Positions 14,791-22,900 of a DNA stretch of 42,439 nucleotides are shown here, one piece after another. The position numbers and the translations under genes were made by a program. Under the pieces are notes generated by a model. That model made no database searches. It was given only the letters and a program-made list of their open reading frames with translations, and was not told where the DNA came from. Where the stretch lies: the NCBI GenBank assembly GCA_900551455.1, contig URVV01000011.1, positions 1 through 42,439 of the forward strand, in the 5' to 3' direction. The DNA is from an uncultured Mycoplasmatota bacterium. Lineage in GTDB: Bacteria; Bacillota_I; Bacilli_A; RF39; UBA660. How positions within the stretch are numbered: the stretch's first letter is position 1; each line of letters opens with the position of its first letter.

Positions 14791-16914
14791 TTATAAAGTA
14801 AAATTCCAAAATATTTTAATAGGTCTATTGTTATTTTCATCTTTTTTTCCTATTAGAATTTTTGATATAAATTCATCTATAATACGTCTATTTAATTTAT
14901 CAATATGAGTATATTTTTCTAATATACTTTTTTCATTGATTTCATCATTTTTCTTTTCACTTAATTCATATATTTCCCTTTTAATTTCTTCAATTCTTAA
15001 ATTAAAATTATCAATATCTTTTTGATATTTATTTTTTAACATAACAAATTCTGTAGTAGTAATTATTCCGTCAGCTTTATCATCATACAACATAGTAAAG
15101 CGGTCGCTTGTTTTATTCAATTTTTTTTCTATATCATTTTTTTCTTTTTCTAATATTTTCATATCTTTGTCATAATCAATACTAGACTTTTTTGATGAAT
15201 AATTTTTTTCTAATTTTTCGAGATTATAATATTTTTCAATAATTTTATTTATTTCATTTAAAACTAATTCTTCAAGAACTTCGTATCTAATATAACTAGT
15301 ATTATCACACTGCGTTCCACCTGTTTTTCTATGGTTTCTACAATGCAAATAAGGTTTCATAAAAGGATTCTTTCTTGGACCAGATTTGCAATTACTCTTT
15401 TGAAAAACTTTTCCACAAACAGCACAATATACTTTTCTACTGAAAATATGTACTTCGCCATTTTTACCAGGACGTGCTCTTGTATTTGATGTTGTTAAAA
15501 TATCAACCTGATCAGTAATTAAAGAGTACAATTCACTATCAAGAGACAATGTCTTTTCTCTTAAATTATCATATTTTTCAGTTATGATTTTAATATCATT
15601 ATTTGTCAAGCTATTATCTAATTCTTCTATTGCTCTATATACTTCATCATTTTTTCCTTTATCAACATCAAAGCTTTTAATATTTTCTTTAATAGCATTT
15701 ATAAATTGTCTTGAATCTTTTCTTGCATTGTCCAAATCTATCTTTAACTTTCTATCAGCAAATTTTTTTCTAACAATCTTAGAAATATCAGGATCAACAA
15801 TTCTATCATGTGCACAAGCTATAATACTTTGCTCATTTTTAGGGATTTTTTTATAACCCTTAATATTGTAAGCAATTTTTTCGGTCCTATGTTGTATCAA
15901 AATGCCGTCATAAGTTTCATCTAATAGGATCTTTCTTATTGTATCGGTATTCCAAAATTCTGCACCATTAGGAGCCATGCAACAAACAAATTTTAATCCT
16001 TGTAGTTTTTTATGCTTACTAGGTGTTGGTATCTTACTTTCATTAAGATATTGGCAAATTTTATAATATCCATATCCATTAGCATACATAGAATATATTT
16101 CTCTTACAACTTTAGCTGCTTCTTCATCAATTACTAGATGATACATATCATCAGGATCTTCAATATAACCATAAGGAGCAAAGGAACCGGTCCATTGTCC
16201 CGCGTCATTTTTTGCTCTTAAAGTTTTTTTAGTATTTATTGATTGTTCTTCAATTTTCCACTCATCTACCATTGCAGTTATTTGACTTGATTTTTTATTA
16301 CCTTTGTTGTAAGTATCAATATTATCTACAATACTTAAAAATCTAATATTCCATTCTATAAACTTTTTATGTAAATATTTTTCTACGAATTCAATACTTC
16401 TTGCGAATCTAGCTTGAGTTTTACAAATATAAATATCTGTATTTCCAAGTTCACAGAACAAAAGCGTTTTGTTCCATTCTTCACGTGAACCATCACTTCC
16501 ACTTATATCTTCTTCATAAAAAATGCCAACAACCTCAATACCTTTGTCATTACAATATGATAATAACATTAATAATTGATTTAAAATACTTTTACTAACA
16601 TTGCCTTTTTCTCTATCTAAGTCCTCTTGAGATAATCTAACATATATTATTCCTCTTTTGCCGGGAATATGTAAAGAACTAATTAATCCATTTTTTTTAA
16701 AACAATTAGGATTATTTTTTTTAGATACTTTTAATAAATCTCTTAAATGATCAGTCATATATTCTAAATTATCTTCGGATAGCAATTTTTTTATTGTTTT
16801 AAATTCAGTTGTGTCTAAATAGTCATCTCCCGAAACATTATCAACTATATAGTCATTTGAACATACTGTATTACTTAAATTACTACATACCACCTTTCTC
16901 TCATTTTTCAACAT
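14791..16914 (-). CDS. Large serine recombinase (integrase/excisionase of the element)
   Basis: The start is ATG at 16914 with AAGGAAG upstream (707 residues); a GTG at 16944 lies before that ribosome site. The catalytic domain starts near residue 95: GIIYVRLSQEDLDREKGN with the nucleophile Ser, then EDISGSDGSREEWNK and KTQARFARSIEFVEKYLHK. A recombinase domain follows (GSFAPYGYIEDPD, KICQYLNESKIPTPS), then a zinc ribbon (VYCAVCGKVFQ ... HCRNHRKTGGTQC) and a long coiled coil near 560-660. SpoIVCA, which excises skin, is in this family. It presumably recombines the ACATGG sites; excision normally needs a directionality factor. Confidence 0.95.
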   Translation of the reverse strand: MLKNERKVVCSNLSNTVCSNDYIVDNVSGDDYLDTTEFKTIKKLLSEDNLEYMTDHLRDLLKVSKKNNPNCFKKNGLISSLHIPGKRGIIYVRLSQEDLDREKGNVSKSILNQLLMLLSYCNDKGIEVVGIFYEEDISGSDGSREEWNKTLLFCELGNTDIYICKTQARFARSIEFVEKYLHKKFIEWNIRFLSIVDNIDTYNKGNKKSSQITAMVDEWKIEEQSINTKKTLRAKNDAGQWTGSFAPYGYIEDPDDMYHLVIDEEAAKVVREIYSMYANGYGYYKICQYLNESKIPTPSKHKKLQGLKFVCCMAPNGAEFWNTDTIRKILLDETYDGILIQHRTEKIAYNIKGYKKIPKNEQSIIACAHDRIVDPDISKIVRKKFADRKLKIDLDNARKDSRQFINAIKENIKSFDVDKGKNDEVYRAIEELDNSLTNNDIKIITEKYDNLREKTLSLDSELYSLITDQVDILTTSNTRARPGKNGEVHIFSRKVYCAVCGKVFQKSNCKSGPRKNPFMKPYLHCRNHRKTGGTQCDNTSYIRYEVLEELVLNEINKIIEKYYNLEKLEKNYSSKKSSIDYDKDMKILEKEKNDIEKKLNKTSDRFTMLYDDKADGIITTTEFVMLKNKYQKDIDNFNLRIEEIKREIYELSEKKNDEINEKSILEKYTHIDKLNRRIIDEFISKILIGKKDENNNRPIKIFWNFTL

Positions 16915-16933
16915 ATATCTTCCTTTCGTATAT

Positions 16934-16945
16934 ATTGAAAGCACT
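16934..16945 (-). repeat. 12-base motif repeated inverted near attR
   Basis: ATTGAAAGCACT in the recombinase leader occurs again in inverse orientation (AGTGCTTTCAAT) at 25298-25309, 39 bases inside attR. It might bind the recombinase or a regulator. Chance is possible in sequence of this composition. Confidence 0.35.
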
Positions 16946-16971
16946 GTAATACAATCAAATTATAACGCGCT

Positions 16972-17151
16972 TTATGCAAGATTACAGCCCCCAAATTTAC
17001 TTTCTAAACTTAAAATGATAGTTGCCCATTTTTTATTAAATATTTCAATTAATTCTTCTTCTGTTTTAGCATTTGTTATAAATTTATTTTCAATTATGTA
17101 ATTAATTTCATTTTTATCCCCATTTTTATTCTCTTTATTTATAATACTCAA
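16972..17151 (-). CDS. Small protein before the large serine recombinase
   Basis: The frame has 59 codons from a TTG at 17151 with AAGGGGG directly before it, an unusually tight spacing, so the exact start is uncertain. The product has a KTEEELIEIFNKKWATIILS segment. Short proteins of this kind (K-T-x-E-E-L-x-x-x-F-x-x-K-W-x-x-x-I) commonly precede large serine recombinases in gut Firmicutes elements. Their role is undefined; a recombination directionality factor would fit but is unproven. Its stop is 57 bases before the recombinase start. Confidence 0.6.
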   Translation of the reverse strand: MSIINKENKNGDKNEINYIIENKFITNAKTEEELIEIFNKKWATIILSLESKFGGCNLA

Positions 17152-17243
17152 CCCCCTTAAATTAAAAAAACTATGATAAATAGTTTCTAATTTAATTTAT
17201 GAGATTTTATTAAATTAAATAACTAAATCATAGTCTTTTGATT

Positions 17244-17431
17244 CTATCTTTTGATTTTTAATAAATTTCTTAACTCATCAAGAATATTTATATATTCTAT
17301 GAATAAACTATAATATTTTCCTTCTTGAAATTCTTTATTATTTTTATATTTAACTTTAACTTTTTTCCTTTTGCATAATCATTTATAAATTTATAGTATT
17401 TAATAGCTAGTTCCATATTTTCATCATTCAC
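17244..17431 (-). pseudogene. Frameshifted small gene, or a -1 frameshifting gene
   Basis: From GTG at 17431 a 44-codon frame runs to TAG at 17297. At 17366-17360 it contains A AAA AAG in the zero frame, a classic -1 slippery heptamer. Shifting back one base there gives GKKVKVKYKNNKEFQEGKYY and then an open frame to 17244. Together they make about 62 residues without internal stops. It is either a homopolymer indel (pseudogene or assembly error) or programmed slippage. No family is recognised. It lies between two other small minus-strand genes of the element. Confidence 0.4.
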
Positions 17432-17435
17432 TTTC

Positions 17436-17687
17436 TTATTTTTTAAAAACGAATGGATTGTCTTGCAAAACTATAACATCATATTTTAACTCTAATAACT
17501 TTATTGCTTTTTCATAAATAGTTTTTACTTGAATAGGTTTTAATTCTCTAATTCCCGGTAATTCTTTCAAAACATCAGCTTTACTAATATTATCATATAC
17601 ATATTCATATCTTAATAGTATTAATTCGCATAAAGTATCAGCATAAATTGCATTTATTCGTAGTTCTTTAGCTTTGTTTATAGTCAA
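17436..17687 (-). CDS. Unknown 83-residue protein, start uncertain
   Basis: The frame opens at TTG (17687) without a visible ribosome site, closed upstream by a TAA. The product is helical: NKAKELRINAIYADTLCELI, YEYVYDNISKADVLKELPGI, IYEKAIKLLELKYDVIVLQD. No domain is recognised. It may be a 5'-truncated gene. It runs into the frameshifted gene at 17244-17431, only a few bases apart. Confidence 0.45.
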   Translation of the reverse strand: MTINKAKELRINAIYADTLCELILLRYEYVYDNISKADVLKELPGIRELKPIQVKTIYEKAIKLLELKYDVIVLQDNPFVFKK

Positions 17688-17796
17688 TAAGTATAATTTA
17701 TCTTAAAAAAAGTAATAAAAATGTCTTGTTAAAATCTCGTAAACACTTGTAAACACTAAGATTAATAAAAAAGATACTTTTGGTAATAATAACATA

Positions 17797-17869
17797 TTGA
17801 CAGGTATAGATATTTTTTTAATACAAAAAAATATAGTCTTGCAATACTAATTTGGTCTTGCGTGATTAA
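17797..17869 (+). promoter_or_regulatory. Promoter with two operator copies before the Xre regulator
   Basis: TTGACA (17797-17802) and TAATAC (17819-17824) form a promoter with 16-base spacing. Just downstream lie two copies of an operator-like 15-mer: GTCTTGCAATACTAA (17836-17850) and GTCTTGCGTGATTAA (17855-17869). The first is a near-palindrome (TAGTCTTGCAATACTA). A third copy occurs at 18250-18264. Position over the likely transcription start suggests repression by the gene product. Confidence 0.65.
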
Positions 17870-17918
17870 CAGATTTAAAGAATTAACCATTAAAATTATT
17901 ATAGGTGGTGTAAACAAT

Positions 17919-18188
17919 ATGAAGATAAATGACGCGATTGCTAAAAGAATTAACGATTTATGTAATGATAAAGATTTAGCATACAAATTAAATAAATCTG
18001 ATAATATATCAACAAATAAATTAGCAAGTTTAAGTTATATAACTCAAAGTACGGCTCAACACTTAACTGACGGTAGAAGTAAAAATCCAAAAATGTTAAC
18101 TATTGCTAGAATAAGCAGTGGATTTGGACTTAAATTAAAAGATTTTTTTGACGATCCTATATTTGATGATATTGATTTAGATAATTAG
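17919..18188 (+). CDS. Xre-family HTH regulator of the element
   Basis: The start is ATG at 17919 (89 residues); the frame extends further up, but the operators lie there. The sequence matches short Xre repressors: MKINDAIAKRINDLCNDK, NKLASLSYITQSTAQHLTDG as the helix-turn-helix, RSKNPKMLTIARISSGFG, and LKDFFDDPIFD at the C-terminus. It is likely an autorepressor that also controls the next gene, since three copies of one 15-base motif flank it. It may keep the element quiet. Confidence 0.85.
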   Translation: MKINDAIAKRINDLCNDKDLAYKLNKSDNISTNKLASLSYITQSTAQHLTDGRSKNPKMLTIARISSGFGLKLKDFFDDPIFDDIDLDN

Positions 18189-18246
18189 AATTATTTATTT
18201 TTTAAATGATTCTTTTTTGTTGCTTGAATTTTATGCCATAATATAG

Positions 18247-18264
18247 TTAGTCTTGTATGACTAA
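18247..18264. promoter_or_regulatory. Third operator, palindromic
   Basis: TTAGTCTTGTATGACTAA is a palindrome (six-base arms TTAGTC and GACTAA) and shares GTCTTGnnnGA(C/T)TAA with the two sites before the Xre gene. It lies directly before CGGAGG of the next gene. Confidence 0.65.
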
Positions 18265-18276
18265 CGGAGGCAAAAA

Positions 18277-18605
18277 ATGAGAGAAAGCGTATACTCTTCA
18301 ATAGATGATTTTACTTTATCAAATAAAATAGCTCAATTGAATTTCTACTATTTAAAAGAACAATCATATAGATTTATAGATATGATAAAATTAAAAATTT
18401 CATTTAATGAAGAACTTAAAAAAATGCAATAGCACATAAACCGTATAAGTTTCAAAAAAAGAAGATGGAAAAGTACAACCAAGATATATTACTTTATAAT
18501 AATAAAATTAAAAAATATTATGATGAATTAGAAGAAGAGTTATCTAATATTGAAGAACTTGATAATTATATAAAACAATGTGATGAATGTGTCTTCTTTG
18601 AGTAA
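18277..18605 (+). pseudogene. Small coiled-coil gene with a frameshift in a seven-A run
   Basis: ATG at 18277 has a good GGAGG site. The frame starts MRESVYSSIDDFTLSNKIAQ and stops at 18430-18432 after 51 codons. Moving back one base in the A-run just before 18424 gives a continuous frame to TAA at 18603, continuing AHKPYKFQKKKMEKYNQDIL and a glutamate-rich coiled coil ending in CDECVFFE. The restored product is about 108 residues. It may be a broken gene, a sequencing indel, or slippage. It is probably controlled by the operator at 18247. Confidence 0.5.
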
Positions 18606-18728
18606 AAAATATAAATTTTGTATATAAAAACAAAGAAAAGTGTACTATAATTAAATTGTCGGTAGTAGTTAGCCGATTTGACTAGATTTTGATTTTTTCA
18701 TCAATTTTTCTCTGAAATTATCAAAATG

Positions 18729-18790
18729 AAAAAAGATTGGAACACCGTAATATATAATAAGTATCATATTATATATTATCCAATCTTTTT
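18729..18790. terminator. Long bidirectional terminator
   Basis: AAAAAGATTGGA pairs with TCCAATCTTTTT (12 bp), and inside it an 11-bp AATATATAATA/TATTATATATT stem extends the hairpin. T-runs lie on both strands. It separates the convergent small gene and sortase and overlaps the sortase stop. Confidence 0.88.
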
Positions 18791-19610
18791 ATTTTTGCTC
18801 TTTTTTAATTAATTTAGCATGAACTACCATTTTATCACTATTATTATAACATGTAGATAAAGTAAGAATATTATCATTAGAATTAACATTTGTATTAAAG
18901 TTATAACTACTTCTATCTTTTATCATATCCAAAAATTCTTGATATTCAATATCACTTTCAAAATTAGTTTGTAAGTAATCACTAGTAGTAGGTATATGAT
19001 AAGTACTAAATATCTGCCATAAAGAGTTTTCTTTTTCAGTAGATATTTTTATTATATAGTTATTTGTATTAGATAACCAGTTTTTAGTTAAAACTGTTCT
19101 TAATGATCCAAACATAGTTTTATCATTTCTACCATGTGCATAAATAATAGTATTTTTATTATTATTTATATTATTTCTATAATCTAGAAATAACCAACCA
19201 GCTGAATTATAAGATTTATCAAAACTATGTGTTAAATAATATTTATTATTGTTAGATTGCACGAAAGGATAATTTATATTAGTACCATTTACTTTAATCC
19301 AACCTTTAACATCATTATTGATGTTTTTTAATTCATTAAAGTTAATATCTATCATATTCATTTTCATATAATCCCAATATGGATTAGATTTTGGTATTTC
19401 TTCTACTGGTTCTATTATTTCAGTATTTTCAGTGTCTATTACTTCTTCTACTTTAACTGTTTCTTGAACTTCTTCTATTTGTTTATTTGTATTATTGGAA
19501 TCTAACTTCCAAACAACTATATTATAAATAGAATATGATAAAATCATAAAACATAATAAAATAAAAGCATATAAAATTATTTTATTTCTTAATCTCAATA
19601 TAACCACCAT
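18789..19610 (-). CDS. Class B sortase
   Basis: This membrane transpeptidase has up to 273 residues. The start is ATG at 19610 or, better placed after GGTGG, TTG at 19598. One N-terminal membrane segment (IILYAFILLCFMILSYSIYN) and an acidic linker lead to the catalytic domain: VKGWIKVNGTNINYPFVQS, His in NTIIYAHGRND, and Cys in LTLSTCYNNS. These features and the long spacing fit class B. The usual catalytic Arg after the Cys appears as Lys (DKMVVHAKLI). It is divergent from the wall-anchored protein, its likely substrate. Confidence 0.9.
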   Translation of the reverse strand: MVVILRLRNKIILYAFILLCFMILSYSIYNIVVWKLDSNNTNKQIEEVQETVKVEEVIDTENTEIIEPVEEIPKSNPYWDYMKMNMIDINFNELKNINNDVKGWIKVNGTNINYPFVQSNNNKYYLTHSFDKSYNSAGWLFLDYRNNINNNKNTIIYAHGRNDKTMFGSLRTVLTKNWLSNTNNYIIKISTEKENSLWQIFSTYHIPTTSDYLQTNFESDIEYQEFLDMIKDRSSYNFNTNVNSNDNILTLSTCYNNSDKMVVHAKLIKKEQK

Positions 19611-19693
19611 AAATATTATAACTCAAAAATTAAATTAAAAAAATATAAATTGTATATTAGTCAATGATGTGAAACAAAAATATTAAGAAAAAT

Positions 19694-19722
19694 GACTTAG
19701 TGATAACTGAGTTGTTTTTTTA
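19694..19722 (+). terminator. Terminator-like hairpin in the sortase-adhesin gap
   Basis: ACTTAGT (19695-19701) pairs with ACTGAGT (19706-19712) around a GATA loop, followed by a T-run. It is oriented to stop plus-strand transcription, yet no plus-strand gene lies upstream within 1 kb. Confidence 0.5.
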
Positions 19723-19782
19723 TGAATTTAATAATTTGTTTCATCAAAAATTCCTCGAAGCAAAAATCAAAACATACATATT

Positions 19783-19843
19783 GGAAATGTGAGTTCCAGC
19801 AAAATACGATTTGTGGCAGTATTTTGTCACATTTCCTTTTTTT
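19783..19843 (+). terminator. Strong hairpin with T-tract upstream of the surface-protein gene
   Basis: GGAAATGTG (19783-19791) pairs with CACATTTCC (19828-19836), and inside it CAAAATAC pairs with GTATTTTG. Seven T follow. It reads as a plus-strand terminator 140 bases before the adhesin start. It could end a small RNA, attenuate a longer leader, or insulate the gene. Confidence 0.75.
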
Positions 19844-19952
19844 ATAATAAAAAACATATATAAATACTTATAATTATTTATTTTAAATAATAATGAGAAT
19901 AATTTTTAATCCCAATTGTTTAAAATATATTTTAAAGTTAAAAATAATATGA

Positions 19953-19975
19953 TATAATGTAATAGGAAGGAGGAA
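19953..19975 (+). promoter_or_regulatory. Minus-10 box and strong ribosome site for the surface protein
   Basis: TATAAT (19953-19958) lies 24 bases before ATG 19982, with GGAAGGAGG between. The -35 region is weak AT-rich sequence. If this is the promoter, the leader is very short. Confidence 0.5.
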
Positions 19976-19981
19976 GATTTG

Positions 19982-22900
19982 ATGAACAAATCTAAAATAG
20001 TCAAAAAATTGACTATGACATTATTTACATTAGTAGCAATCTTTGCCACAGGATTAACTAATGTAAATGCAGAAACAAAAACTGCAGAAGTTAAGAATTA
20101 TTCAGAACTAACTGATAAAATGAATGATAGTGTAACAGATGTAGTTAAACTTACTAGTGACATTACATTAAGAGAAGATTTTGGTACAACTTTCAATCTT
20201 GAAATGTCTAAAACTTTGGATTTTAATGGCTTTACATTAACTATACCACAACAATATAAGTTAAAATTAATTTATTATAATACTTTGGATTTAAAATTCA
20301 TTAATTCAAATAATTCTAAAAGAGCAAAACTTAATCTTTTAACTGATACAGGCGAAACACCAATCTACAACGGAATTATGGAGGCTAAATATACTGTTAA
20401 TTTTGAAATGGATGGTATAGATGTTGAATATATAGAAGATTTTAAAAGTTTTTGGCAAACCGCTGGTGATTACAGATTTAATAATGTAGTTTTTAAAAAT
20501 CTAAAAGTTACTGGATTTTATGAAATAGTAGATACTAGAGCATATGAAAGCGTAAAATTTTCAAATGTTACAAAAGAAAGTAAAAATAGTCCTAAAAATA
20601 CAGTTTTGATAAATAGTTCTACTTTAACTGTGGATGACATAATTGACGCTGATTCGGTTATTGAATATTATCCTAGCAGTGGTACAAAAGTAACTGCTAA
20701 TAGAACAGCAACGCTTAATACTATCGATAGTTATTGGGGTCCAATTACTGTTAAGAAAAAAGAAGTTCAAACAATAATGGCTAATGATGAAGCAACATTA
20801 AGAGATGCTGTTAATCAAATTAATAATAGCAAAGACACTGTTATTAAATTAAGCGATGATATTAAGTTGACAAATTTTCTTGAACTTTATGTTTTAGGTA
20901 ATGTTACCTTAGATTTAGCAGGTAATACTCTTGATGTAACAGAAGGCAGTTTAATATTCTATTATGGTTATAAAGATGAAAATAATTATAATTTTAGAAG
21001 TAATTTAACAATTAAAGATAGTGGCATTGGTAATAATGGTAAAATAATTGGAAAAGGATTTGATGGTAGGGTAAAAATATCTACTATAGATATGGCTGAA
21101 GAATTAAAAAATTTACCTAAGGCTTATGGTTTTACTATTGATGGTGGAACTTATGCCGTTACCGGAACAGATTCATGGGATGAATATATATTTGATGTAT
21201 TTTCTGATTCAAAACCTAATAAGCAAAACATTACTTTAAATGTTAATGTTAAAAAAGGTATTTTTGAAGTTGGAAAAGTAGATGGTGGAATATTTCATTT
21301 CCCTTCATCTGATGATAATAATATGACAGCAAACTTCAATTTTGAAACACTTATGGTAAAAGGTCAAGGTGTTATACTAGGATTTAATATTTTAGGTAAA
21401 AAAAGAATTAATGAAGTAATACCAACTGATACAAAAGTATATTATACTTATGGTAACCAAGTAATTGAACTAGAAGATAAAGCAACATTAGTTGTGGATG
21501 TTAAAACTGGTACAAGTGCTAGTCAACCACAATATATTAAACTTGCTAAAGAAACAGGTTTAAGTGTAGATAATGTAACATTACCAAATGTTATATTTGG
21601 ATATACTGGTGTGCCAGAAGCAACAATTAATATTGCTAATATTGGTGCTGCTGAGTTAAAAATTACTAATGTAACAGTATCTGATACAGATAAATTTGAA
21701 ATCATTGGAACTACACAACCAACAATAGGTATTAGTGCAACAAATACTGATTTTAAAATTAAAGCAAAATCTGGCCTTAATGCTGGAAATTATACTGGAA
21801 CAATTACAGTAACTGATGAAAATGGTAAAACTTATACAGCAACAGTTACATTAAAAGTTGAACCAAAAGAATTAACCGGAATAGGTATTGGTTTAGATAG
21901 TACATGGGGTTATGGAGAAACTAAAACACCAAGTGCAACGGGCGTTGAAGGTTTAACACCTGTTGACTATGAAATCACTTACTCTAAGGAAAACAATGGT
22001 TCTTATGAAAATATAGGAACAACATTACCTAAATTAGTAGGTAAATATAAAGCTACTTTAAGTATTACAAATCAAAATTATACAGCAAGTGAAGCTAGTG
22101 TTAATTTTGAAATCACACCAAATAATACTGAAGTAAAAGTAAAAAGCTATGATGAATCATTTATATATGATGGTTCAGAACACACAAAAAATGCTTATGA
22201 CGTTTTATGGGCAAATAATGCTAGTCCAGTAACTGGTAATATATTACCTAATGGTGATAAAGTTACTGCAGTAATTACTGGTAAAGTAAGAGATGTTAAA
22301 GATACAGCACCTGAAAATAACACAATTGAAAGTATTACAATAACAAATGCTGAAGGTGTTGATGTAACTGATTGTTACTCTAATATTAAGAAATCTGCTG
22401 GTAAATTAACAGTAACACAAAAAGACAGTAAGATTACAGTAACATCTGAAGGTGCTAATAAAGCATATGATGGTAATCCACTAACTAATAATAATAAAAA
22501 TGTAACAGGTGAAATTGTAGCTGGTGATGAGGTAGTAGTAGAGTTTACTGGAAGTCAAACACTTGTAGGAACATCTGATAATGAGTTTACTGTTAAAGTT
22601 ATGAGAGGTTCTGATGATGTTACTAATAATTATACATTTGGAACTCATACATTTGGAAAACTAACAGTAACAAGTGCAGAACAACCTTTAGCAATTGCTG
22701 ATCAATATGTAAAAGTTAATGGTTCTATATTATTAAGCGATTTAGAACTATTAGTAACTGGAAATGTAGGAAACATTGATTTTAATATTAAATCAGGAGA
22801 TGCACTTACATATGATGCTACAAATGAAAAATATGTAGCAGGAGATACTATAGGTGATGTTGTAATGACTGTTACAGCAGTAAAAGTTGATCTTGGTGGA

